This document shows positions 23,621 to 32,490 of a stretch of DNA of 35,995 bases, one piece after another. A program made the translations under genes and the position numbers. A model generated the notes under the pieces. That model saw only the letters and a program-made list of their open reading frames with translations. It did not search any database and had not been told where the DNA came from. How positions within the stretch are numbered: position 1 is the first letter of the stretch; each line of letters starts with the position of its first letter. Origin of the DNA: Gemmataceae bacterium (GTDB lineage: Bacteria; Planctomycetota; Planctomycetia; Gemmatales; Gemmataceae); the NCBI GenBank assembly GCA_028288765.1, contig JAQGHQ010000590.1:1-35995 (forward strand). The letters run 5' to 3'.

Positions 23621-23790
23621 ATTCACCGCGGAGATCGCAGAGCACGCGGAGGAAAGCGCGGGACAAGATTTCGGAACTCCCTGGGGAAACCTCTCGCATG
23701 AACGAGATTGACGGAGGTCTCATCCACAATTACTTTCCAAAATTTTGTCTTCGGTTCTTCTCCGCGTCCTTTGCGTTCTCCGCGGTGAAT
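23621..23790. repeat. Imperfect inverted repeat upstream of the glycosylasparaginase gene, family C-like
   Basis: ATTCACCGCGGAGATCGCAG (from 23621) faces TTGCGTTCTCCGCGGTGAAT (ending 23790). The arms of about 34 bases have several differences and the loop is about 102 bases. It has the same general make-up (CRCGGAGA / ACAGAGAA units) as 21601-21715, but not the same sequence. Confidence 0.65.
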
Positions 23791-23939
23791 CATCAGGTAT
23801 CGTCAGTCCCGGCGGGTGTACCTGGATTCTACCCCCGATTCCGGGCCACTCCAGCTGAGTTTCCGGACGGTCCCGGGGTTGCTCCCCGACAGCCGGGAGA
23901 GTACACCGGTGGTTATCCTTCACACCAGCTGGAGCTCCT

Positions 23940-24872
23940 ATGCCCGAGCCCGTCGTGATCGCCACCTGGCCGTTCGGGAAGCTCGCCGCCGACACCGCGC
24001 TCCAGCTGCTGGCCAAGGGCGACCCGGCCCTCGACGCCGCCCTCGCCGGGGCCCAGGCCATTGAGGACGACCCGACCGTCCGGTCGGTCGGGTTCGGGAG
24101 CCTGCCCGACCGGATCGGCCGGCTCACCCTCGACGCCTGCGTGATGGACGGAAAGACGCTCGGGTGCGGGGCGGTCGCCGGGGTGGAACACATCCGCCAC
24201 CCAGCTGCTCTGGCCCGCCGGGTGATGGAGAAGACCCCGCACATCTTCCTGGTGGGCGAGGCGGCGAAGTGGTTCGCGCTGCAGCAGGGGTTCCCGCTCG
24301 AGTTCCCGTACACGCCCGAGGCGATCCGGGAGTGGCTGGACAAGCACCCGGACCGGAAGAAGGAGAAGCCGGCGGACGACAAGCCGGCGGCCCCGCTGAC
24401 CTACGACAGCCCGGTGGACGAGCACAACCACGACACGGTGACGGTCCTGGCCCGGGACCTGAAGGGTCATCTGGGCGGGGTGTGTACGACGAGCGGGCTG
24501 GCGCACAAGCTGCCCGGGCGGGTGGGGGATTCGCCGATCATCGGGGCCGGGCTGTACGTGGACGACCTGGCCGGGGCGGCGGGGGCGACGGGGGTGGGGG
24601 AGGAGATCATCCGGATCGGGGGGAGCTTGTTCGTGGTGGAGCAGATGCGGGGTGGGAAGGGGCCGCAGGAGGCGTGCGAGCTGGCGTGCAAGCGGGTGAA
24701 CGCGGCGGCGGGTCGGCGGGGGGTTCACCCGGCGGCGGTGGCGTTCATCGCCCTGGACCCGAAGGGGGCGGTCGGGTCGGCGTGTACGGCCCGGACGAAC
24801 TTCAAGTACGCCGTCGCCCGCGGGGGCAAAACCGAGCTGATGCAGGCGAAGGAAGTCCCACCGGATGCGTGA
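23940..24872 (+). CDS. Glycosylasparaginase / isoaspartyl peptidase family Ntn-hydrolase
   Basis: 310 residues, the normal size of N4-(beta-N-acetylglucosaminyl)-L-asparaginases. The precursor self-cleaves before a threonine that becomes the nucleophile; here this is T166 in DEHNHDTVTVLARD. Other family parts are the N-terminal DAALAGAQAIEDDPTVRSVG, LDACVMDGKTLGCGAVAGVE, NPxx-like HPAALARRVMEKTPHIFLVG, and after the nucleophile GVCTTSGLAHKLPGRVGDSP, SPIIGAGLYVDD and the GxG-rich GATGVGEEIIR. Lysosomal relatives split the GlcNAc-Asn bond of glycoproteins; bacterial ones cleave glycosylated or plain beta-aspartyl bonds. No signal peptide is seen, so it is probably cytoplasmic. The linker before the cleavage site is lysine-rich (KKEKPADDKPA). 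It is transcribed alone. Confidence 0.92.
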   Translation: MPEPVVIATWPFGKLAADTALQLLAKGDPALDAALAGAQAIEDDPTVRSVGFGSLPDRIGRLTLDACVMDGKTLGCGAVAGVEHIRHPAALARRVMEKTPHIFLVGEAAKWFALQQGFPLEFPYTPEAIREWLDKHPDRKKEKPADDKPAAPLTYDSPVDEHNHDTVTVLARDLKGHLGGVCTTSGLAHKLPGRVGDSPIIGAGLYVDDLAGAAGATGVGEEIIRIGGSLFVVEQMRGGKGPQEACELACKRVNAAAGRRGVHPAAVAFIALDPKGAVGSACTARTNFKYAVARGGKTELMQAKEVPPDA

Positions 24873-25020
24873 GTGAGGGGAATATCCCTCCTCAAATCGG
24901 TGGCTGTTTTGCTGTCCCAGCAGGGGGTAAGATCACCCGCCTGAGACCGTTTGCGCTCGTCTCAAAAAAAGCTTCCGGAACTCCCGAACCAGGCATGCTT
25001 TCCGGCAAGAGATCCGAGTT

Positions 25021-25119
25021 GATTAGTTAAGATTGGTTAAGATTTCGCGGGTTGCCGGACCGCGCACGTGCCTTGGGTGCCTCAACCCGGCAGTGATTAA
25101 CTCTCGTTAACTCGTTAAC
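25021..25119. repeat. Two short arrays of GTTAA motifs in opposite orientation
   Basis: 25021-25044 is a 10-base tandem repeat, GATTAGTTAA GATTGGTTAA GATT. At 25097-25119 TTAAC occurs three times (25097, 25107, 25115), spaced 10 and 8 bases. The AT-rich arrays stand out in a GC-rich genome and lie between the 3' ends of the glycosylasparaginase and pseudopilin operons. Confidence 0.6.
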
Positions 25120-25177
25120 TGTGCGGGTCTCGCCATTTCGTTCCAGAAGTCTTTTGGGAATAAGTGGTTATGGCGAT

Positions 25178-25213
25178 GAGCCCGCCGCACAGGTCGTCCT
25201 GTACGGCGGGCTC
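25178..25213 (-). terminator. Strong hairpin at the end of the pseudopilin operon
   Basis: GAGCCCGCCG (25178-25187) pairs with CGGCGGGCTC (25204-25213), and inside it ACAGG pairs with CCTGT around a TCGT loop, giving a stem of 15 pairs with one mismatch. It lies 48 bases beyond the stop of the giant pseudopilin gene. It has no long T run on the minus strand. Confidence 0.5.
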
Positions 25214-25260
25214 TCGGTGTTGTGGGGAGGGAGACTGCACTGCCCCCATCGTCTGCGCGA

Positions 25261-28200
25261 TTAGCGGACCCTGCCCCAGTATGGCACTACCTGGATGTAG
25301 TTGTTGTTCGTGGGGTTGGTGACCACGTCGAATCCCGGTTGCGGGCCTGGGTTACCGAGACCCGCCACACCCAGCGTCGTGTTACCTAGTGTCTGTACGT
25401 TCGACACCATGTCCCCCTGGCCGTGCGCCCGCTGAGTCGGGCTGACCGTAATCGTCCCGATGCCCCCCCCATAGTTTGTCACGGCGCTGACCGTGACCGC
25501 TTCCTGGTCCGCCCCGGACCCGATCACCAGGGTACTGGTGTTGCCCGCGCCTGTCCCGATGGTGATCAGTTGCCCGTCGGCGTATACCTGCAGAGTGCCA
25601 CCGCCGCCTCCCGCGGCGGTGACGTACAGAGTGGTCGAGCCGGCAGCGACCGGAGCTTCCAGGGTGGTGAAGAACGGCCGCGGGCCGACCGCGGCAGAAC
25701 TCGGGGGGGAACTCGAGTTGGCCACCGTCAGGTTGTTCCGATCGATCACCGCGACAAATTGTTGCCGCAGGTCCCCGGGCACGTCCTTAAAGGCTTCCTT
25801 GCCCAGGATGAACCGGTTGAACCCGGCCGCCTCCTGGGTCGTCTGCGGCGTCCCAGCCGCGTCGGTCCGGACTTCGAAGAAGCCGACCGTGAAGGCCACG
25901 TAAAACGTGTTGCTCACTGTGGTCGTGTTGTTCAGGATCTTCCGGGCGGCCTCGGCCTGGAAGTACGGGTGCGATTGGCCAGTGTTCCACAGGTACGGCA
26001 GGTACTGTTGTCCACCGTAACTCGTTGGCACTTGTGTAGCAGTGTTGATCCGCAAAAAGGTGTCTTGGACTCCGCTCCCGTTCGCAAACGCTAACCCTCC
26101 GGCAACGGGGTTAAACTCGCCTACCCCAAACGGCTTGAACGGCCGGTCGGTGCCTCCGGTCGGGAGGTCGTCGAGCGTCGGACCAGGGACAGGGACCTGA
26201 ACTTGGGTCGTGCCGTCGGCCAGGGTCTTCGGGCTGATTGTTGACGTCCGCGTCGCAATCCAGCTTCCGGCACTAATCGTTGGCGCGGTGAACTGGTTCC
26301 CGGGAGGCTGCGCGTCGAACAGGGCCTGGAGGATGCCCTGATCCTGGATCGTGTTGATATTGATCCGGCCGTGGACCTTCCCACCGGACGGGATCCCATA
26401 GTTCCAGGGCTTGACCCGGAGCAGGTCGAGGGCCCGGAACAACTGGTTGTTGGTCACGGTTGTGGTTGTGTCGTAACCGGGAAGGCTAGTCGCCGCGACG
26501 GACCCGAGCCATGGTGCCTGGGCCAAGTCCTTACGGATGTTCGCGGCTATGCCACCCGGTGCGGACACGAATAGCTGAGTCAGCTCGTGTGGCTTGACCC
26601 CGGCAACGTGCAGCAACTCGAGCTGGTTCGCCAGGGGCCGGTCCATGTGGACCAGCCAGTCGAACGGGCCCATTATCGTTTCGGTGTTCGTGTTGGGGAG
26701 CGAACTTGCCGAACTGTAGGTTGGATCGGCATTGGCCGTTCCATTGTGCCGACCAAATGTGTGCTGCGGATTGTTGGCCAGGGCCGGGTTGGGCTTCTGG
26801 GCCAGAACGAACGCGTTGGGGAAGGGTTTCGGGGTAACGGTCCCGTCCATGTTGGGGGTCATCTGGGCAGCGAACCCGGCGTATGGCTGGACCTTGCCGA
26901 CGGCAAACCGCGAGGCGATCGGAACATATGTCGGTGGCATCGGCGGAGTCATCTCACCTTGAGCCCGATTGACCGAGTCAAACGACGGGACCTCGGCCAT
27001 GTAGTCCACTGTGATGTATGGGTTCAGGTTTGGGTCGAACGTGGCATAAGGGTTAGCCAGTCGTTGAAGGACGACGACGTTTCGCTTGTAGGTCGAGTCC
27101 TCCAGGCTGGCCCGGGTCGGTGGAGTAGTCGGAGGAGGACCGCCGGTCCCCGCGAGGTACGTCAGTGCGTTCTGCTTGCTCGTTGCGGTCGGACTCGGAT
27201 CGGGGGCGACTACCATGTTGGTCCACGGTGCCTGAACAGGGCCGGGGGGGGGTGGGTTCTGTGGATTGAACTCGAACGATTGCGGCCCTGTCCCTGTGCC
27301 AGTAGGGCCGATGTTTGGCCCGAACAAAATTATGCCCTTGGTCGGATCGCCGCCGGGGTTGTAAACGGTTCCACCCGACGTGGTAGCCGCGGTCACGTTC
27401 GGGCTAACACTCGGTGGGGCCGCGCCCCCGTTGCGTTGGAAGGAGTACTGGATATCTGGGTCAAATCCAATATCTCCGCGGACGTTGTGCCGTTGTGTGA
27501 AGTTGCCGCTCGCCGTGCCTCCGTCGCGGGCGATTTGGAGCCGATAGGAGGGGACCGCACCATTTTGCAACTGAACCGTACCGTCCCCAATTGGGCCAAG
27601 CGGTTGCGCGGGCATTGCGGCAGGATAGTTGAGGTAGGCGGTACTTGTCGGGTTCAGTAGCTCAACCCAGAATCGGACGTAGGCGGGATTGCTCGGGGCG
27701 TTCGCATCCGTTGTTTTCTCGCTCGGAGAATTTGCGACTTCGCTATACACCTCGTTAATAACCAACCTGGGTTTCTCGACGCCAAAGACGGTGCTGTTCC
27801 CGACCTGGGCGGCCTGCGGAGTCGCGAGTTGCGGCGGCAGGAAGTTGCTCGGGTCGCTCAGCACGGTCGCCGCCGTGCCCGGGGTGGTGGGGTTCCACAC
27901 GAACGCCGTGCTGATGTCGTCGGCATCGATGTAATCGACGATATTAGCTGCGAGCTGGGCGAGGTATCGGATCGCATCGAACTGTGGGGTGCCTGGGGTC
28001 AATGCGTTGGAGATCTGGACGTCCCCCGGGTTGTACGTACCGTTGCCGGATGTGTAGATCGTTACATTTCCATTCGTGATCCCCCCGGCGACAGCCGAGA
28101 ACCCCCCACCGGTCGCAATCAGAAGCCGGGCGAAGATATCCCGGGCGAGGATCTGACGGTCGATCGCGGCCTGCGTGACGGTGAAGCCCATCGGGGGGGG

Positions 28201-30108
28201 TGCGAGGTTGGTCGAACTCAGTGGCTGGGTCGGATCAAGCCGGTAGTCGGCGAGCGGCCGGTTCAGGTCCACTGGTCCAAGAACGGGCGCGGGCAGGACG
28301 CTGGTGGAGTAGGTCGTCGGGGTGCTCACCGGGAACAGGTTGGTGGCCGCCGGGTTGATCGTGGGAGGGGAATTGAGCGTAAGAGGAGGCGTACCGACGG
28401 CCCCCGGCATCAACCCCGGGAGGTCCAGGGTAGCGCTCAGGGGGGTGACCATGAGCCTGTTCCGGTGTGCCGGAGTGGTTCGGGTGCCGTTCGGCCCGAT
28501 AATCGAGGTGTTCGGGGGAGACCCGATGTTAGCCAGGTCCAGCTGTTGGTAGAAGGTCGACTCGGCCCCGAACCGAAGGTTGAGCCGCTTCAGGTCGCTG
28601 ATCGCGAAGGCGCGAGTGCCGGTGGCCCCGGCGGTAAACAACCACTCGGCCGGGTTGTACAGGCTCGGGTGGAAGTTCTGATTCCCAGTGTTGGTGGCGT
28701 TATCGTCGAACCCCGGGTTGGTATACGTCGGGACGGTCGAGTACGGGCTTACCGTGCCCTGCCCCGGGAACTGGGGAAGGCTGCCGGCCGTCCCGTCCCA
28801 GTTGACCTGGCTATACGCCGGGAGCCGGACACCGCTCGTCGGGAAGGTCGGACTGGCCGCAAGAGCCTGGTAATACGCATAGCCCCGGGAGGTCACTACC
28901 CCATTCCTGGCGACCGCGTTGGCCGAACCGTACCGGGTGGTGACGAGGTTGTTCGCGTCACCCATCAGGGTCGCATTGGTCAGGGTTGGATCGAATCCAC
29001 GAGCAAGGCTTACCTCCCACGGACCATACCCTGCATAGGATGTGTGGCTCCCCCCGTTCCGAACGTTCCCGTGGGCGCTCAGGTTCAGTCGGCCGTCCAG
29101 GTCGAGGACCAGGGCCGCGACTAGCGGCTTGATCCACTTCCCGTTCCACAGCCGAGGAGGCAGGCCGATGTCCATCCAAATGCTGTCGTTCTTGGCTACG
29201 AACTGGCCGGTACCGCTGTTGTAAACGTACCCGCCCGGCAGGTTCTGCACATCGCCGGTGTACGTCCCGTCCGCGTTCGCCGGGACGTACGGGAAGTCGG
29301 ACACCGCCCCGCGGCCGTCCAAGGAGTCGAAGATGTTATCCTGCGGCCGCGGCCGCAGGATCATGAACCGGCCCTGGGTGTTGGTCCAGTTCGGATTCGA
29401 CGGTTCTAGCCCCCCGTTCGCGGTCCCGTAGACGCCGCCACTCAAGAACTGCCAGCTCCGGTAGAACGACGGAACCAGGACTTCTCCGGTCTGCGGGCTG
29501 ATGCTGGCGAGGAACAGGTTATTCGCGTCCGGATAAGTGTAAGGGGCATTCTTGGGGATGTACGACCGACTCCCGCCCGTGGCCGGCGGCGCTGGCAAAG
29601 CCCCCTGGCCGGCCGCTGTGCGGTACTGCGTCCACTCCGGATCGTACAGGTACAACGTCCCGCCGGGCACGGGTGGCATCGTCGCCACGGTGTAGTTCAC
29701 GATCTGGGCCCGGTCCACCCCGGCCCACGGCGTGGCCTCGTGGAACGTCCCGACGCCGTTGAACGGGACCAGATTCGTGTTCGTCGCGGTCGCACTGTTC
29801 AAACCGTATATGGACCGACCGAGGCTGTGCCCGCGGAGGACGTTTAGCAGATCGTTCGCGGCGGTGTCGCCACGATCGAAGACGAGCGACCCGAGGAACC
29901 CGTTCACCACGTCGGAGGCGTCGGGCGGGCCGACGTCGCCGGTGCTCTGGCCCTGCTTGTGGATTCGGGCGGCATCCGCCTCGGCGCCGGAGTAGAACAC
30001 GAACGTCACGGCGACCACCGCGAAGATGGCGAGCAGGGCGAGGACCACGATCAGGATCGCCCCGCGACGGCGGCCGGTCGGGGCCGGACTACTCGGTCGG
30101 AGATACAT
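25261..30108 (-). CDS. Giant GspK/PilX-like pseudopilin (about 1,615 residues)
   Basis: The N-terminus MYLRPSSPAPTGRRRGAILI continues with VVLALLAIFAVVAVTFVFYS, a class III prepilin signal with cleavage after RRRG and no glutamate at position +5, as in GspK. GspK-like landmarks follow: LAANIVDYIDADDIST (about 715-730), VFGVEKPRLVINEVYSE, and GRININTIQDQGILQALFD (from about 1246), the usual 'G-x-INxN-T-x-x-x-x-L' segment. Typical GspK is about 320 residues, so this protein is around five times larger. The extra length is low-complexity, rich in N, T, P, G and Q, with a beta-rich C-terminal module (about 1487-1590: STTLYVTAAGGGGGTLQVYA, GSGADQEAVTVSAV). It is the last gene of the operon. Start 30108 is chosen because the prepilin leader begins there; upstream in-frame sequence is unrelated. 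In other systems GspK tops the pseudopilus with GspI and GspJ. Confidence 0.8.
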   Translation of the reverse strand: MYLRPSSPAPTGRRRGAILIVVLALLAIFAVVAVTFVFYSGAEADAARIHKQGQSTGDVGPPDASDVVNGFLGSLVFDRGDTAANDLLNVLRGHSLGRSIYGLNSATATNTNLVPFNGVGTFHEATPWAGVDRAQIVNYTVATMPPVPGGTLYLYDPEWTQYRTAAGQGALPAPPATGGSRSYIPKNAPYTYPDANNLFLASISPQTGEVLVPSFYRSWQFLSGGVYGTANGGLEPSNPNWTNTQGRFMILRPRPQDNIFDSLDGRGAVSDFPYVPANADGTYTGDVQNLPGGYVYNSGTGQFVAKNDSIWMDIGLPPRLWNGKWIKPLVAALVLDLDGRLNLSAHGNVRNGGSHTSYAGYGPWEVSLARGFDPTLTNATLMGDANNLVTTRYGSANAVARNGVVTSRGYAYYQALAASPTFPTSGVRLPAYSQVNWDGTAGSLPQFPGQGTVSPYSTVPTYTNPGFDDNATNTGNQNFHPSLYNPAEWLFTAGATGTRAFAISDLKRLNLRFGAESTFYQQLDLANIGSPPNTSIIGPNGTRTTPAHRNRLMVTPLSATLDLPGLMPGAVGTPPLTLNSPPTINPAATNLFPVSTPTTYSTSVLPAPVLGPVDLNRPLADYRLDPTQPLSSTNLAPPPMGFTVTQAAIDRQILARDIFARLLIATGGGFSAVAGGITNGNVTIYTSGNGTYNPGDVQISNALTPGTPQFDAIRYLAQLAANIVDYIDADDISTAFVWNPTTPGTAATVLSDPSNFLPPQLATPQAAQVGNSTVFGVEKPRLVINEVYSEVANSPSEKTTDANAPSNPAYVRFWVELLNPTSTAYLNYPAAMPAQPLGPIGDGTVQLQNGAVPSYRLQIARDGGTASGNFTQRHNVRGDIGFDPDIQYSFQRNGGAAPPSVSPNVTAATTSGGTVYNPGGDPTKGIILFGPNIGPTGTGTGPQSFEFNPQNPPPPGPVQAPWTNMVVAPDPSPTATSKQNALTYLAGTGGPPPTTPPTRASLEDSTYKRNVVVLQRLANPYATFDPNLNPYITVDYMAEVPSFDSVNRAQGEMTPPMPPTYVPIASRFAVGKVQPYAGFAAQMTPNMDGTVTPKPFPNAFVLAQKPNPALANNPQHTFGRHNGTANADPTYSSASSLPNTNTETIMGPFDWLVHMDRPLANQLELLHVAGVKPHELTQLFVSAPGGIAANIRKDLAQAPWLGSVAATSLPGYDTTTTVTNNQLFRALDLLRVKPWNYGIPSGGKVHGRININTIQDQGILQALFDAQPPGNQFTAPTISAGSWIATRTSTISPKTLADGTTQVQVPVPGPTLDDLPTGGTDRPFKPFGVGEFNPVAGGLAFANGSGVQDTFLRINTATQVPTSYGGQQYLPYLWNTGQSHPYFQAEAARKILNNTTTVSNTFYVAFTVGFFEVRTDAAGTPQTTQEAAGFNRFILGKEAFKDVPGDLRQQFVAVIDRNNLTVANSSSPPSSAAVGPRPFFTTLEAPVAAGSTTLYVTAAGGGGGTLQVYADGQLITIGTGAGNTSTLVIGSGADQEAVTVSAVTNYGGGIGTITVSPTQRAHGQGDMVSNVQTLGNTTLGVAGLGNPGPQPGFDVVTNPTNNNYIQVVPYWGRVR

Positions 30109-30273
30109 GGCTTCGGTCTCCGGTGATTCGGGCGTCGGCGTGTACGGATTCCGGGCGGGCCTCGCAGCGCGGGGCTTTCCTGCCCAGGCGGACATCTCGG
30201 TTCGGTCAGGGCCCCCGGTCGGACTCAGTGCCCGTCTCCCACCGGAGAAGGACACGCCCGACGGGGCGCTCGG

Positions 30274-31389
30274 TCACATGCTCACCACGAAGGTCGATTG
30301 CCGGGCGGCCTTCATCTTCGGGTCGTACACCCGGAGCCGGATGTGGAGGCCCTTTACCCGGATTTGCGGATTGCTCCACGTGTCGAACGTGCCCCCGATT
30401 AAATTCAAGTTGTCGTACGGGCCGTCCGTCGTGTTGGGGTACAACTTCGTGCCCGGTGTCGAACCGGGTAAGGTCGGGTCGTCCAAGGCACCCTTCGGGG
30501 CAATCTGACTCGGCAACGCCGAGAACGGCCGCGGCGCGAGGGTCGCATTCGTCGTTTCCCAGACCGGCTTGATCTCGAACGAAATCACGTTCGTCAGCAG
30601 GATGTCGTCCCCGACCCGGTTGATCGGGGTCGTCGTGTTCAGCGGGGCGTAACCGACCCGTCCGCCGGTCACATTCGCCTTCAGGTCCAGCATGCTGTAG
30701 ACGGCCGGCGCGGCGGGGGGGTTGGGCCCGGGCCAGCAGCAGATTACGTCCTGGTCCTTGGGCCAGGAGGCCTTGTCGGTCGCGAGCGTGGCGACCAGCC
30801 GCTGGCGGCGGACCAGTAAGAACAGCTGCTGGGGGGAGGAGCCGGTACTGTCGGGCGCCGTCATCCGGCCGCTGTCCGAGATGAGAAAATACGCGACCTC
30901 GGCCGACGGACTCGTCAGCCCGCCGGACGAGGTCGTCGCGGCGTACAAGTTATGGTAGTTTCCGCCGGGCCGGACCTCGGTGAAGTGCAGGATGTGGTTC
31001 GTCGCGATCGTCGACTGGAGCCCGTCCGAGTCAATTCCCTCGACGAACGGCGGCGGGCTGACGATCTTGAAGAACCCGCCCTGGGGGGCTTTCCAGCCCG
31101 CCTGGTTGAACCACTGGTCGCTCAGCCCCACGCCCTGGTTCGGCTTCCCGTCCTCGGGCGAGAAGTGCTGGGCCTGGAGGTCCCGCTTCATCACCTCGCC
31201 GGCGGCCCGGAGCTGGTCCATCATCTCCCCAGCCGATCGGACCTGCCGCATCGCGTCGAGCCCGGTCTGAAAGACCGACGCGAGCACGGCCATGATGATC
31301 AGGCAGACCGCCGCCATGACCATCAACTCGACCAGAGTGATCCCGGGGCGTACGACCCGTCGGAACTGGCTGTTCGTGGTCCGTAGCAT
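30274..31389 (-). CDS. GspJ/PilW-like pseudopilin
   Basis: 371 residues. RRVVRPG is followed by ITLVELMVMAAVCLIIMAVL, a class III prepilin leader with Glu at +5, then SVFQTGLDAMRQVRSAGEMM and DQLRAAGEVMKRDLQAQHFS, the J-type long N-terminal helix. The C-terminal part contains FEIKPVWE and LHIRLRVYDPKMKAARQSTF, the end strand seen in J-type proteins. The start at 31389 is chosen by the leader and the preceding GTGAGGG. It is 92 bases downstream of the I-like gene and 165 bases upstream of the giant K-like gene, consistent with the I-J-K order of secretion operons. Confidence 0.8.
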   Translation of the reverse strand: MLRTTNSQFRRVVRPGITLVELMVMAAVCLIIMAVLASVFQTGLDAMRQVRSAGEMMDQLRAAGEVMKRDLQAQHFSPEDGKPNQGVGLSDQWFNQAGWKAPQGGFFKIVSPPPFVEGIDSDGLQSTIATNHILHFTEVRPGGNYHNLYAATTSSGGLTSPSAEVAYFLISDSGRMTAPDSTGSSPQQLFLLVRRQRLVATLATDKASWPKDQDVICCWPGPNPPAAPAVYSMLDLKANVTGGRVGYAPLNTTTPINRVGDDILLTNVISFEIKPVWETTNATLAPRPFSALPSQIAPKGALDDPTLPGSTPGTKLYPNTTDGPYDNLNLIGGTFDTWSNPQIRVKGLHIRLRVYDPKMKAARQSTFVVSM

Positions 31390-31481
31390 GGGGCCCTCAC
31401 TTGGCGGGCTTTGGTGGTGGTGGTTCGGGGTTGTAGTCGTTACACGCGGCCGTCTGCTTCGCGGGCCGAAAACACCAACTC

Positions 31482-32420
31482 TCACTGCCCCGCGGTCAGG
31501 CTCGGCCGAAAGTACACGTCGGCCACCCCGGCGGGCACGACGATCGTCCCGGAGTACGAGGTCGTGTTCCCGTCGATCCGCTGGATCGGGGATTCCAGTT
31601 CGACGTCGAGGCCGTTCGACGCATTCTGGGTCGCGCTGACCACACGGTAGAACTTCGCGTGACGGATGGTCCCGGAGACGGTCGCGTCCATGACCCAGGT
31701 CCCCTTCTGGATCACCGCCCCGTTCAGAGCCGACAGGGAGAACGAGGTCGTGCCGGGGGTCATTGCCACCCCGGGGATGGTGGCCTCGGCGTTCGGCGGG
31801 ACGTACAGCGGGGCCCGCCTGTCGAACACGACCACCGTCATCGTGACGGTGGTCGTGTTCCGGTCCACCGGCCGCTGGAGCACCCACAACCAGTTGTACC
31901 GCATGTCCCGCTGGACTGACCCGCCGGTCAAGTCCGGGAGGCCGTTCTGGTCGTAGGTGAACCCGTCGAGCTGGGTACAGGTCCGCAGGGCCTGGCCGGA
32001 AGAAGTAATCTGGGACAAGTTCACGCGGGGCACAGTGCTCGATCCGATCCAGGACACACTCGCACCGCTCCCGCGGGCCCAGGCGCCGATCGGGTCGACC
32101 ACCACGGGGTAACTCGCCTCGGTCGCGTTCGCGGCCGTCAGGGCGGGGAGCCCGCCGCCCGGGTTGTCGAAGGCACAGTTCGCCCCGGGGCTCAGGAAGG
32201 TGTCGCTCGTCGGGTTGCTCTCCACCACGAACGTCTTCCAGTACCAGCGCAGGTACCCGTCGGCGGAGCTGGCCGCCTGGGACGTGCGGTCGTCCTTCAG
32301 CGCCTGGCCCATGTTCAGCATGCCGAGCGGGAACATGGTCAGGATCGCGATCGTCCCGAGGGCCATGACGAACAGGGAGACCAGCACCTCGGTCATCGTC
32401 AGCCCGGGTCGGCGGGTCAT
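31482..32420 (-). CDS. GspI/PilV-like pseudopilin
   Basis: 312 residues. MTRRPG is followed by LTMTEVLVSLFVMALGTIAI, a prepilin leader of PilV/GspI type with Glu at +5. The next part (LTMFPLGMLNMGQALKDDRT, SQAASSADGYLRWYWKTF) is the amphipathic helix; the remainder is beta-rich. GspI is normally about 120 residues, so this protein is enlarged, as are all members of this operon. It follows the H-like gene after a 70-base gap. Confidence 0.8.
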   Translation of the reverse strand: MTRRPGLTMTEVLVSLFVMALGTIAILTMFPLGMLNMGQALKDDRTSQAASSADGYLRWYWKTFVVESNPTSDTFLSPGANCAFDNPGGGLPALTAANATEASYPVVVDPIGAWARGSGASVSWIGSSTVPRVNLSQITSSGQALRTCTQLDGFTYDQNGLPDLTGGSVQRDMRYNWLWVLQRPVDRNTTTVTMTVVVFDRRAPLYVPPNAEATIPGVAMTPGTTSFSLSALNGAVIQKGTWVMDATVSGTIRHAKFYRVVSATQNASNGLDVELESPIQRIDGNTTSYSGTIVVPAGVADVYFRPSLTAGQ

Positions 32421-32490
32421 GGTCGTGTTCTCCGGGTCGGCCCCGCGGAACGCGGTGCGGGGCAGGTATCGCGGCTGTCGGGTTCCGGCA

